A stretch of 64,000 nt of DNA from Cyanobacteria bacterium REEB417 (lineage in GTDB: Bacteria > Cyanobacteriota > Cyanobacteriia > PCC-6307 > Cyanobiaceae). The notes beneath the pieces were generated by a model. That model saw only the letters and a list, made by a program, of their open reading frames with translations. It was not told the DNA's origin and did no database searches. Made by a program: the position numbers and the translations under genes. The stretch lies in contig JAGWVJ010000008.1 in NCBI GenBank assembly GCA_018970945.1, forward strand, positions 1 through 64,000, read 5' to 3'. Positions 16,350 through 24,373 of this stretch are shown here, piece after piece; the first letter of the stretch is position 1; the number at the start of each line of letters is the position of its first letter.

Positions 16350-17072
16350 TCAGGCCTGTCCGGCCATGGCGTCACCGTTCTGCCATCCCGTTTTCACATC
16401 GATTTCACTGCTTTTGTGTTCACCCAGGCCCGGCACCGCAGGTGTCGGGCCTTTTGACATGGGCGGACCATCACCACAGCCGCGCTGCAGAACCTGGCGG
16501 CGCAGATGCAGCAACGGTTCATCGGCGGGGGCCTGGCGGGCATAGAGCAGCGCCCACGCCAGGGGCACATCGCCCTTGTCCAACGCCCGGTTGATGGCAG
16601 CCATCCAGGCCTCACCCCGCTGGCCCAGGGTCTGCATCAGGCTGGCCGTGGAGGCCATGCGGGCGGGGCCGGCGGCCCGCAGGCGCACGTGGGCAAAGGC
16701 ATCGGCAGCGGCTCCCAGGGGTTGCAGCCGCAGCAGCACCGCCTGACCGGGCTGCAGGGGTGGCAGGGGCCAATAAAGCGGCAGAGGCAACGGCCGGCCG
16801 GCGGCGGCCTGACGGCGCCAGAGCAGCCGCCCCTGGACGGTCTCCACCCTCACCTGCTGCAGCGGTTCGACCACCAGCAGGGTGGGAAACGCCGTGGGGA
16901 CCTCACCAGAGGCATCGGCCTCATCGATGGGCTCGACCCGGGGGGAGAGCACACACAGCACCACCGGGGCCCCCTGGCGGGTCGCCGCCCGGGCCGGCAG
17001 CGGTGCAGCCGACCACGGACCCAGCCCCGCCAGTGCCCACAGCAGCCCGGCGGCCAGGGGCTTCAGCAGCAT
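16350..17072 (-). CDS. Exported protein of unknown function in the arsenosugar unit
   Basis: 240 residues from the ATG at 17072. Residues 1-27 form a signal peptide (hydrophobic LLWALAGLG, ending ARA). The mature part has GAPVVLCVLSPRVEPIDE and a long Leu/Pro/Gln-rich strand-like region, then a helical segment (GEAWMAAINRALDKGD). It overlaps the arsM stop by 10 bases, so it is probably cotranslated with arsM. The last 35 codons run through a strong terminator-like hairpin and may not be conserved. Function unknown. Confidence 0.62.
   Translation of the reverse strand: MLLKPLAAGLLWALAGLGPWSAAPLPARAATRQGAPVVLCVLSPRVEPIDEADASGEVPTAFPTLLVVEPLQQVRVETVQGRLLWRRQAAAGRPLPLPLYWPLPPLQPGQAVLLRLQPLGAAADAFAHVRLRAAGPARMASTASLMQTLGQRGEAWMAAINRALDKGDVPLAWALLYARQAPADEPLLHLRRQVLQRGCGDGPPMSKGPTPAVPGLGEHKSSEIDVKTGWQNGDAMAGQA
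16427..16455 (+). terminator. Strong rho-independent terminator for rightward transcription
   Basis: An 11-bp stem (GGCCCGGCACC at 16427-16437 with GGTGTCGGGCC at 16441-16451, one G-T pair) closes a 3-base GCA loop and is followed by TTTT. Its T-run serves the plus strand, yet no plus-strand gene is seen upstream for several hundred bases. It lies inside the 3' end of the leftward exported-protein frame. Confidence 0.6.
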
Positions 17073-18124
17073 GCCCCGTCGCCGCCGGCCAGGGTTGTGG
17101 CAAACGGCAGGGCCCCGCCGCAACCGGGAAACAGGCCGAAATGACGCTGGAAATCCCCCACAAAGCTGAAATGGGGCGCCAGCCGACTCTGCTGCAACAT
17201 CCTGAAGGTGTTGCCGCAGACCGGGGCAGGCCGTCCGGTCTCGAAGTGGTGGTGGGCGTCGAGATCCAGGGCTTGGGGCTGGCCCGCCGCCGTGCCGAGA
17301 TAGGTCACCGCCTGCCCGTGGTCTTCGCAGGCATCCTCGAGCTGATCAATGTGGAACAGCCGGTAGGTGGCTGAATAGAAGCGGGTCTCACCGGTGTGCG
17401 CCGCCAGCTCCGGATCGGTGATCGCCAACGGCCGGCTGCTCACCAGCCGCGGATCGGCAAAACCATTGGCGCGGGCCAGGCGCAGAAAATCGTTCCAGTA
17501 GAGCGCCCCCGCAAGGCACTCGCCGTACAGCACGGGATCGCCTCGGAGGCCGGGATCAAGACGGCGGTCGGCATAGACATCGGCGAAATAGAACTCACCG
17601 CCGGGTTTGAGCAGGTGCCGCACGCCGGCCAGCACCGCAGCCTTGTCGGTGGCCAGGTTGACGACGCAGTTGGAGACCACCACATCGAAGCTCGCGGGTT
17701 CCAGGCCAAGCTGATCCAACTGCTCGATCAGCCCCTCCACGAACCGCACATTGGCGTAGCCGCACTGCTCGGCGTGCCAGGCCTGATGGGCCGTTGCCAC
17801 CGCCAGCTGCTCGGCGGTCATGTCGACCCCCACCACAGCGCCATCAGCACCCACCAGCTGCGACAGCAGATAGACATCGCGACCGCTGCCGCACCCCAGA
17901 TCGAGCACGCGCGCCCCCTCCAGCAGGGGAGGGGCCACCAGGCCGCAGCCGTAGTAACGGGCGCTCACCTCGGGGTGGATGCGGGCCAGCAGAGGCCTGA
18001 GCGACTCCGGCACACGGCTGGCATCGCAGCAGGCACTGGTGCGCAGATCGGCGCTGCTGCTGAGGGTGGTGCCGTAGTACTCGCGCACCGACTGCTGCAG
18101 GATCTCGGCACTGGCTGCGCTCAT
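17063..18124 (-). CDS. arsM: Arsenite S-adenosylmethionine methyltransferase ArsM
   Basis: 353 residues from the ATG at 18124. The SAM-binding motif is VLDLGCGSGRDVYLLSQL. Cysteines that bind As(III) in this family are visible: TSACCDASRVP near the N-terminus, SNCVVNLATDK in the middle and PVCGNTFRML towards the end. The segment FYFADVYADRR is also typical. ArsM methylates arsenite, a detoxification step and the first step towards arsenosugars. It follows arsS on the same strand and overlaps the next exported-protein gene. Confidence 0.94.
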   Translation of the reverse strand: MSAASAEILQQSVREYYGTTLSSSADLRTSACCDASRVPESLRPLLARIHPEVSARYYGCGLVAPPLLEGARVLDLGCGSGRDVYLLSQLVGADGAVVGVDMTAEQLAVATAHQAWHAEQCGYANVRFVEGLIEQLDQLGLEPASFDVVVSNCVVNLATDKAAVLAGVRHLLKPGGEFYFADVYADRRLDPGLRGDPVLYGECLAGALYWNDFLRLARANGFADPRLVSSRPLAITDPELAAHTGETRFYSATYRLFHIDQLEDACEDHGQAVTYLGTAAGQPQALDLDAHHHFETGRPAPVCGNTFRMLQQSRLAPHFSFVGDFQRHFGLFPGCGGALPFATTLAGGDGACC

Positions 18125-18216
18125 GGACGGGAGGGAACTGCTCCCAGAATGCCGGCCGATCGGGGTGCCGGCGCAGGGGGCGCGAGGGCGTATGACGGGC
18201 GCATCGAAGGCGGCGA

Positions 18217-19173
18217 TCAGCTGAGCGATCCACCACAGCTGGAGCCACTGCCGGCAGTGCAGCCGTAGCAATGGCCCCCAACGGCGATTGCGGTGCCGGC
18301 GGGATCGTGCTGCAGCAGATCGTTCAGCGCAGCAGAACCCGCCCCAATCCCCAGCATCTGGTTGAAATCGCAGTCGTACAGCAGGCCCTGCCAGTCGACG
18401 CTGATCAGGCTGCGGCACATCACCTGAGCGAGGTTGGCCGGGTTGTGGCTGCGCTGCAGCAGCTGCTGGTAGCCCTCCAGCTCACCGCTGCGCTGCAGCT
18501 GCGTCGCAAAGCGGGCGATCGGCATGTTGGCCAGGGCCAGCAGGCTGTTGAAGCTGATGCCGTAGGTCTCGCCCAGATGGCGGCGGTACTCGGCCTCGAG
18601 CTGCGCCTGGGGCGGCGGCAGGCTGGCCCCCTGGGGGTTGAACACCAGATCGAGCACCAGATCGGACCCCGGCCGGCCGTAGCCGAGGGCATTGAGCTGC
18701 TGCAGGCCAGCGATGCTGCGGGCGAACACGCCACTGCCGCGCTGACGATCGACATTGTCTTCCAGGTAACAGGGAAGCGAGGCCACCACCCGCACGCCCT
18801 GCGCGGCCAGAAAGGCGGCCAGGTCCTCCTGGCCCGGTTCGCTGAGGATCGTGAGGTTGCAACGGTCAATCACCGCCACGCCCTGGGCGCGCGCCTGGCG
18901 CACCAGCTGCCGAAAGCCAGGATGCAGCTCCGGTGCACCGCCCGTGAGATCAAGCGTGCCGATTGAGCGCGCAGCCAGCACCAGCGGGATCAGCGCCAGG
19001 GTGGCCTGATCCATCATTTCGCTGCGGGCCGGCCCGGCATCGACATGGCAATGGCTGCAGGCCTGGTTGCAGCGGTAGCCCAGGTTGACCTGCAGGGTGG
19101 TTAAGGCAGTGCGCTGCAGCGGCGGAAACGGCAACGACGCGGCGGTGACGTGAACCGGGAGCGAACTGGTCAC
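18217..19173 (-). CDS. arsS: Radical SAM protein ArsS (arsenosugar biosynthesis)
   Basis: 318 residues from a GTG that overlaps the stop of the upstream HxlR gene (GTGA). The radical-SAM cluster motif CNQACSHCHVDAGP lies around residues 34-48, with DLTGGAPELHPGF after it. The C-terminal SPASM-like cysteines are HCYGCTAGSGSSCGG. ArsS is thought to attach a 5'-deoxyadenosyl group to methylated arsenic in arsenosugar synthesis. Its pairing with arsM, 92 bases downstream, supports the role. Confidence 0.93.
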   Translation of the reverse strand: MTSSLPVHVTAASLPFPPLQRTALTTLQVNLGYRCNQACSHCHVDAGPARSEMMDQATLALIPLVLAARSIGTLDLTGGAPELHPGFRQLVRQARAQGVAVIDRCNLTILSEPGQEDLAAFLAAQGVRVVASLPCYLEDNVDRQRGSGVFARSIAGLQQLNALGYGRPGSDLVLDLVFNPQGASLPPPQAQLEAEYRRHLGETYGISFNSLLALANMPIARFATQLQRSGELEGYQQLLQRSHNPANLAQVMCRSLISVDWQGLLYDCDFNQMLGIGAGSAALNDLLQHDPAGTAIAVGGHCYGCTAGSGSSCGGSLS

Positions 19174-19535
19174 AGGTTGCCCTGCTCAGCTGCGGCCCGC
19201 TGGCCCCAGTCATGCAGCTTCGCGATCGCAGGGATCAGATCAACGCCCAGGTCGGTGAGGTGGTACTCAACCCGCGGCGGCACCTCGGGGTACACGGTAC
19301 GCGCCACGACCCCATCGGCCTCCAGTTCACGCAGCTGGGCCGTCAGCACCTTCTGGCTGACGCCGCTCAGGGCCCGCTGCAGATCCGAAAAGCGCCGCCG
19401 GCCCTCGAGCAGCTCGCGCAGGATCAGCAGCTTCCAGCGGCCCTGAATCACCCGCAGGGCCAGCTCGGCCTTGCAGTTGGCATGGTCATGGCTGCCCTGG
19501 AAACCGCTGGGCTGCTGCAGATCCGAGTGATTCAC
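19170..19535 (-). CDS. HxlR-family winged-helix regulator
   Basis: 121 residues from a GTG at 19535; the frame is open further upstream but loses family similarity. The HxlR signature is complete: CKAELALRVIQGRWKLLILR, GRRRFSDLQRAL, GVSQKVLTAQLRELEADG and EYHLTDLG. The single Cys just before the first helix matches the redox-sensing position of YodB/HypR-type members. It is translationally coupled to arsS and divergent from the CDGSH-OYE-FMN reductase-pirin operon. It may therefore control both units. That is inference. Confidence 0.9.
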   Translation of the reverse strand: MNHSDLQQPSGFQGSHDHANCKAELALRVIQGRWKLLILRELLEGRRRFSDLQRALSGVSQKVLTAQLRELEADGVVARTVYPEVPPRVEYHLTDLGVDLIPAIAKLHDWGQRAAAEQGNL

Positions 19536-19659
19536 GCCTGTCGATCCAATCGTTACCCAGAGGTTGCTGAGCCACTTTGTGGTGCCGTCTTGTGCCAACG
19601 CCCGCGCAGGGCACACCATCAGGACGACCTTGATGCGCCCATCCTGGCGCTCGATGCCG

Positions 19660-19932
19660 ATGTCCGACACCAACGACTCCCACCCCGCCGCGCTCAACCT
19701 CGAGGCCGGCACCCATGCCCTGTGCACCTGCGGGCTGAGCCAAAACGGAGCCTTCTGTGACGGCAGCCATCAAGGCAGCGGCAAGGCACCTCACATCCTC
19801 AAGCTGGACACCGCCAAGACGGTCTACCTCTGCAACTGCGGCGGCACGGGCAACAGCCCGTTTTGCGACGGCAGCCATACCAAACTGACAGCCGCCAGGA
19901 ATCCAAGGCCCTGGTGGACGTTCTGGGGTTGA
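19660..19932 (+). CDS. Dual CDGSH iron-sulfur protein
   Basis: 90 residues from the ATG at 19660. Two CDGSH-type 2Fe-2S binding motifs are present: CTCGLSQNGAFCDGSH and CNCGGTGNSPFCDGSH, each with the Cys3-His1 pattern. Tandem CDGSH proteins of this size act as small redox or iron-sulfur sensing or transfer proteins. It heads a rightward operon, 5 bases before the Old Yellow Enzyme gene, and is divergent from the HxlR gene about 125 bases away. Confidence 0.92.
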   Translation: MSDTNDSHPAALNLEAGTHALCTCGLSQNGAFCDGSHQGSGKAPHILKLDTAKTVYLCNCGGTGNSPFCDGSHTKLTAARNPRPWWTFWG

Positions 19933-19937
19933 TCGCC

Positions 19938-21008
19938 ATGCCGAATCTGTTTTCGCCACTGCCGGTTGGGCCGCTCCAACTGCCCAACCGCATCTGGATG
20001 GCGCCGCTGACCCGCTGCCGCGCCGAAGAGGGCCATGTGCCCGGAACGCTGATGGCCGAGCACTATGCCCAGCGGGCCAGCGCCGGCCTCATCGTGGCCG
20101 AAGCCACGATGGTGATGGAGGGCCATTCGGCCTTCTGGCATGAACCGGGGATCTACAACGACGCCCAGATCGCCGGTTGGCGGCTCACCACCGACGCGGT
20201 GCATCGCGCCGGCGGCCGCATCGTGCTGCAGATCTGGCATGGCGGCCGGGCCTGCCACCCGCTGCTCAACGGCGGCCGTCAGCCGGTGGCGCCCAGCCCC
20301 ATCGCGATCACGGGCGACATGGTGCACACCCCGGAAGGCAAGCAGCCCTATGTGGTGCCGCGAGAACTGGGCGACGACGAGCTGCCCGCCATTGTCGAGG
20401 GCTTTCGGCTGGCGGCACGGCGTGCCATGGCCGCCGGCTTTGACGGGGTCGAGGTGCATGGCGCCAACGGCTACCTGCTGGATGCCTTTCTGCGCAATGG
20501 CAGCAACCGGCGCAGCGGCCCCTACGGCGGGCCAATCGAACACCGGGCACGGCTGCTGCTGGAGGTGCTCGAAGCGGTGGCGCTGGAGACGCCGCTGCTG
20601 GGGCTGCGCCTGTCACCACTCAACGGCTTCAACGCCATGGCCGATTCGGACCCGATCGGCCTGATCACCTGGCTGGCCCGACGGCTTAACGACCTGCCGC
20701 TGGCCTACCTGCATCTGATGCGGGGCGACTTTCTGGGACTGCAGCAGGGCGATGTGCTCGGCCCGGTGCGCGAGTGTTATGACGGCCTGCTGGTCGGCAA
20801 CATGGGCTACACCGCTGCGGAGGCCCATGCCGCCATCGCCGCCGGGGAGCTCGATGCGGTGGCCTTCGGCACCAGCTTCCTGGCCAACCCCGACCTGCCG
20901 GAGCGGTTCCTCCAGGGAGCACCGCTCAACCCGGCGGACCCAGCCAGCTTTTACAGCCCCGGTCCGGAGGGCTACACCGATTACCCAACCCTCAACGCCA
21001 ACCGATGA
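19938..21008 (+). CDS. Old Yellow Enzyme family NADPH:flavin oxidoreductase (NemA-like)
   Basis: 356 residues. The FMN TIM barrel shows NRIWMAPLTRCRA at the N-terminus, QIWHGGR, FDGVEVHGANGYLLDAFLR, RSGPYGGPIEHRARLL and GTSFLANPDLPERF near the C-terminus. Such enzymes reduce electrophilic alkenes, quinones, maleimides and nitro compounds. Start ATG at 19938, right after the CDGSH gene. It overlaps the next gene by 4 bases (ATGA), so the two are coupled. Confidence 0.95.
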   Translation: MPNLFSPLPVGPLQLPNRIWMAPLTRCRAEEGHVPGTLMAEHYAQRASAGLIVAEATMVMEGHSAFWHEPGIYNDAQIAGWRLTTDAVHRAGGRIVLQIWHGGRACHPLLNGGRQPVAPSPIAITGDMVHTPEGKQPYVVPRELGDDELPAIVEGFRLAARRAMAAGFDGVEVHGANGYLLDAFLRNGSNRRSGPYGGPIEHRARLLLEVLEAVALETPLLGLRLSPLNGFNAMADSDPIGLITWLARRLNDLPLAYLHLMRGDFLGLQQGDVLGPVRECYDGLLVGNMGYTAAEAHAAIAAGELDAVAFGTSFLANPDLPERFLQGAPLNPADPASFYSPGPEGYTDYPTLNANR

Positions 21009-21532
21009 ACTCCCAGACGTCCACAGACGTGTTGGTGATCGCCGCCAGCAACGGCGAGAACCTCAAGCTGGCGGAACGCTTCGCCAAAGCCGCCAGGGGC
21101 CAGGGTCAGTCAGCCGTGGTGCTGGATCTGACCATGGTGGCGTTGCCGTTGTTCAGCCCCAGGACCCTGAGCAACGGCACCCCTGCCGCACTGGCGGGCC
21201 TGCAGACCACGCTGCAGGCTGCGCCACGCTGGGTGATCTGCGCCCCGGAATACAACGGCTCGATCCCGCCGGTGCTGACCAGCGCCATCGCCTGGCTGTC
21301 AGTGCAAGGTGACGACTTCAGGGCCCTGTTCAACGGCCGGCCGATCGCCATGGCCACCCACTCGGGCGGTGGTGGCCACACGCTGATGACCGCCCTGCGC
21401 CTGCAGCTGGCCCACCTGGGGGCCCACGTGGTGGGGCGCCAGCTGGTCAGCAACAACGCCAGCCCCGCCAAGGACACCTCGATCGCCGATCTGGTGACCC
21501 GCCTGCTGCGCCTGCCACCCGCTGACACCTGA
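21005..21532 (+). CDS. NADPH-dependent FMN reductase family protein
   Basis: 175 residues with a flavodoxin-like fold. The N-terminal strand VLVIAASNGENLKLAERFA and the flavin-binding CAPEYNGSIPPVLTSAIAWL are the recognisable parts (the ArsH/YwqN/SsuE-like group uses PEYN). It probably reduces quinones or FMN with NAD(P)H. It is coupled to the OYE gene by ATGA and followed by pirin. Despite the nearby arsenic genes, nothing here specifically marks it as ArsH. Confidence 0.9.
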   Translation: MNSQTSTDVLVIAASNGENLKLAERFAKAARGQGQSAVVLDLTMVALPLFSPRTLSNGTPAALAGLQTTLQAAPRWVICAPEYNGSIPPVLTSAIAWLSVQGDDFRALFNGRPIAMATHSGGGGHTLMTALRLQLAHLGAHVVGRQLVSNNASPAKDTSIADLVTRLLRLPPADT

Positions 21533-21542
21533 GGTTCACCCC

Positions 21543-22295
21543 ATGACCCCTGGCATTCAGACGCCACAGCTGCCGCAAGGCCTGGTCTGGCGAAGGGCCA
21601 GCGAACGCTTCCACAGCCGCAACGGCTGGCTCGACAGCTGGCACACCTTTTCGTTCGGCGGCCACCATGACCCGCAATGGATGGGCTTCGGCCCCCTGCG
21701 GGTGATCAATGACGACACCATCGCCGCCGGGCAGGGCTTCGGCATGCACCCCCACCGCGACATGGAGATCGTCACGGTGATGGTCGCGGGCCAGCTCAAC
21801 CATCGCGATTCGATGGGCCACAGCGCCGTGCTCCAGGAGGGAGAAGTGCAGCGCATGAGTGCCGGAACGGGCATCGTGCACAGCGAGATCAACCAGGGCG
21901 CGGAGCCCTGCCGCCTGCTTCAGATCTGGATCGAACCGAGCCTCACGGGGCTCACGCCCGCCTACGAACAGAAACCCTTTGTCGTCGCCGGCGACTGGAC
22001 ACCCCTGCTTGATCCCCGGGGTGAAGGTGGGGCCATGGCGATCAACAGACCCGTGCGGCTGTGGCGGGTCCGGCCCGCGATCGGCGTGCCACTGCCGCTG
22101 CCGCTGGAGTCAGCGCCACGGACAGCATCACTGTTATGGCTGCAACTGATCGCGGGCCAGGCCCAGCTCAACCTGGCCGGCGGGTCCGCGCCGTTGCCCC
22201 TGGCAGAGGGCGACGGTGTGGGGCTCCCTGCGGGTGAAGCCACGCTCACCAGCCGTGCCGAAGGCACCGACGTGCTGCTGTTTGCGATGGCCTGA
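21543..22295 (+). CDS. Pirin-family protein (YhhW-like quercetin dioxygenase)
   Basis: 250 residues of bicupin. The pirin metal-site motif is intact: FGMHPHRDMEIVTVM, followed by GHSAVLQEGEVQRMSAGTGIVHSE, giving the His-His-His-Glu ligands. YhhW-type pirins oxidise flavonols in vitro; in bacteria several are induced by redox or electrophile stress. It lies 10 bases after the FMN reductase gene and ends the operon. Confidence 0.93.
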   Translation: MTPGIQTPQLPQGLVWRRASERFHSRNGWLDSWHTFSFGGHHDPQWMGFGPLRVINDDTIAAGQGFGMHPHRDMEIVTVMVAGQLNHRDSMGHSAVLQEGEVQRMSAGTGIVHSEINQGAEPCRLLQIWIEPSLTGLTPAYEQKPFVVAGDWTPLLDPRGEGGAMAINRPVRLWRVRPAIGVPLPLPLESAPRTASLLWLQLIAGQAQLNLAGGSAPLPLAEGDGVGLPAGEATLTSRAEGTDVLLFAMA

Positions 22296-22380
22296 CTGGG
22301 GCGGGCCTGCCCAAGCAGACAGGCGGGCCAGCGTCGGATCGGCCTCCGGACCGGCGCATACATTGAGACCGCCCAAGGGG

Positions 22381-22797
22381 ATGGCAACGCCCCGCCAGCT
22401 GCCGATGTTGAATCCACCCCGCGGCTACAGAACCCTCGCCATCGTGGGCCTGGTCAGCAACATCCTGGCCCTGCCCCTGGGGATGGCCGCCATCGTGGTC
22501 GACCCCACCTGGCGGACCGCCAACATCGCCGTGGTCGCCGGTGCCGTGCTGCCAACCGCCGTGCTGGGCATCGTCGCGTCAACGGCTCTGCTGCGGTGGC
22601 GACGCTGGGGACAGGTGCTGGCCATTGTGACGCTGGCCATGGCCCTCACAGCGGGGGTTCCCTACGCCATCGTGCGACTGGTGCTGGTGGACCAGAACAG
22701 AATCCTGACGGCGTTGCTGGCCGCTCTTCTGACAGTCACCAGCACCACAGCCCTGGTGTTCTGGTGCAGACCTGCGGTCCGCCGGTACCTCAGCTGA
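22381..22797 (+). CDS. Four-helix integral membrane protein, hypothetical
   Basis: 138 residues with four evident hydrophobic segments (TLAIVGLVSNILALPLGM, ANIAVVAGAVLPTAVLGIV, VLAIVTLAMALTAGVPY, LTALLAALLTVTSTTALVF). A second ATG at 22405 is also possible. It sits alone between the pirin gene and a small hypothetical gene. No family is recognised. Confidence 0.55.
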   Translation: MATPRQLPMLNPPRGYRTLAIVGLVSNILALPLGMAAIVVDPTWRTANIAVVAGAVLPTAVLGIVASTALLRWRRWGQVLAIVTLAMALTAGVPYAIVRLVLVDQNRILTALLAALLTVTSTTALVFWCRPAVRRYLS

Positions 22798-22892
22798 GCC
22801 GAGCCGGCAAGGGGGCTGCAGCGAACGATTCTGGAAGATGTTGTGAAGACGACAGACCGCTCGCATCAGCGGACCAATGATGACAACAGTGC

Positions 22893-23141
22893 GTGGGCGT
22901 CGTTGTGGAACACGTTTTGTCCGCAGGGATCTCCGGCGTGCGGCGGTACCGCCTGGTCGACCAGCGGGGGTGCCCCCATCCGGTCCTTGACGATCTCTAT
23001 GAATCCCTGGATGCCGCCTGGGACGAGGCAAGGGACTGGTGGCACGAGCAGTTCGGCGGCGACCAGGGTCCCGTCGGCATCGGCATCGAGGTCAGCACGG
23101 GTTGCGGCAGCTGGCGCACCCTGCGCTATCCGGGCTGCTGA
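22893..23141 (+). CDS. Small cyanobacterial hypothetical protein
   Basis: 82 residues from a GTG. The acidic, Trp-rich middle (LDAAWDEARDWWHEQF) followed by GIGIEVSTGCGSWRTLRYPG is a compact, well-composed pattern that I associate with short hypothetical proteins in Synechococcus. The 3' end overlaps the convergent M23 peptidase gene by 16 bases. Function unknown. Confidence 0.55.
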   Translation: MGVVVEHVLSAGISGVRRYRLVDQRGCPHPVLDDLYESLDAAWDEARDWWHEQFGGDQGPVGIGIEVSTGCGSWRTLRYPGC

Positions 23142-23764
23142 GCTGCTGTCAGATCCGGCGGTGGCAGCAGGGGTGGCAGCAGGGGTGTGGGGTCATGGGC
23201 TTGGGCGCCCTGCTCGCCACTGCGCAGCTCAAAGTGAAGGTGGGGACCGGTGGCCGAACCGGTGATGCCCACGGTGCCGAGCGCATCACCCTGACCCACC
23301 TCAGACCCCACGGCCACATCGATCCGGTCGAGATGGGCGTAGAGCGTCTGGATCCCGCCCGGATGCCCAAGCATCACGGTGAGGCCGTAGCCACCCAGTG
23401 ACTCGGCCAGCACCACCCGCCCCGCCAGTGCTGCCAGCACAGGGGTGCCCTGCGGTGCGGCGAAATCGACACCGGTGTGCATGCGCCAGGCCGAGCGGCG
23501 TTCCGAGTAACGCCAGCCCCAGGGATCGATCTGCAGGGCAACCTGGGCCAGTGGATAGGCCAGGGCAGGCAACCCGGCGGCGACGGTGCTCCCACCAAAG
23601 GCGACCAGGGGGGCGACGGAGACCGTGAGCGGCACAGCTATTGGCATCTGCACCGGTTGCTCGCCCCCATGCACCCGCCCGTGCCCAACCCCCAACACCA
23701 GCAGCAGGCCTGCGCCGATCAGACCGATCCGGTGCGGCAACCGAGCTCTGACCAAGGGTTTCAC
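23126..23764 (-). CDS. M23 family metallopeptidase (murein hydrolase-like)
   Basis: 212 residues from a GTG that overlaps the upstream stop (GTGA); the frame is open further upstream. An N-terminal membrane segment (IGLIGAGLLLVLGVG) precedes a LytM domain. Zinc ligands and active-site residues are intact: MHTGVDFAAPQGTPV, TLYAHLDRIDV and TGPHLHFELR. Such enzymes cleave peptidoglycan cross-bridges, or regulate amidases if degenerate. This one looks catalytically competent. Coupled to the DUF2808 gene. Confidence 0.9.
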   Translation of the reverse strand: MKPLVRARLPHRIGLIGAGLLLVLGVGHGRVHGGEQPVQMPIAVPLTVSVAPLVAFGGSTVAAGLPALAYPLAQVALQIDPWGWRYSERRSAWRMHTGVDFAAPQGTPVLAALAGRVVLAESLGGYGLTVMLGHPGGIQTLYAHLDRIDVAVGSEVGQGDALGTVGITGSATGPHLHFELRSGEQGAQAHDPTPLLPPLLPPPDLTAAQQPG

Positions 23765-24330
23765 CACCGATCGGGCATGTAGATGCGCAATGTGCCGTAT
23801 CCAAGTGGTGCTGGCGAGGGGTCCGGACCACTGGGGAAGGCCGTGACCTGGAACATGTAGGTGTCGGCCATGGAGGGGTTGCTCCACGGTTTGAGCATCA
23901 GCGTGACCGTGTCACCGGGTTGCACAGGCTGCGGAAACACGACCCTGAAGGTGCGCTCCGCCTGGTCGAAGCGCACCCGCACCGGCACGGCGGTGCCCTC
24001 CTGACGCGGTCGCCCCAGGAAGGCGCGACTGGCCTCGACGTTGAAGGGGAACCAACGATCAACGCCCCTGGTTTGGGTGATCACCATTTCACCGAGGGAG
24101 GCGCCGGCAGCCGGATCGAGTTCAACCGTGAAGTAGTACTCGGCAAACGGTTGCCAGACCGTGGTGTAGTAACTGATCAGGTCAACCGACCAGGGTGGCC
24201 GGCTGAAGTAAGTCCTGCCGTTAAGTTCAAGGGCCTGACCCTCGATGCTGAGCACCAGGGCCCCCAGCACCGCGGCGGGGAGCTGATGCCGCAACCGGCG
24301 CAGCAACGGTCCCGGGCGGAATCGAGCCAT
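23761..24330 (-). CDS. DUF2808 family exported protein
   Basis: 189 residues from the ATG at 24330. A signal-like hydrophobic stretch (LPAAVLGALVLSIEGQA) is followed by the DUF2808 pattern: a YYFTVELDPAAGASLGEMVI strand region and VQPGDTVTLMLKPWSNP near the end. The family is widespread in cyanobacteria and has no established function. It is translationally coupled to the M23 peptidase downstream, hinting at an envelope role. Confidence 0.82.
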   Translation of the reverse strand: MARFRPGPLLRRLRHQLPAAVLGALVLSIEGQALELNGRTYFSRPPWSVDLISYYTTVWQPFAEYYFTVELDPAAGASLGEMVITQTRGVDRWFPFNVEASRAFLGRPRQEGTAVPVRVRFDQAERTFRVVFPQPVQPGDTVTLMLKPWSNPSMADTYMFQVTAFPSGPDPSPAPLGYGTLRIYMPDRW

Positions 24331-24373
24331 CAGCGTGACGCAGCTGTGGCTGAAACTAGACAGATGAGGCCGA

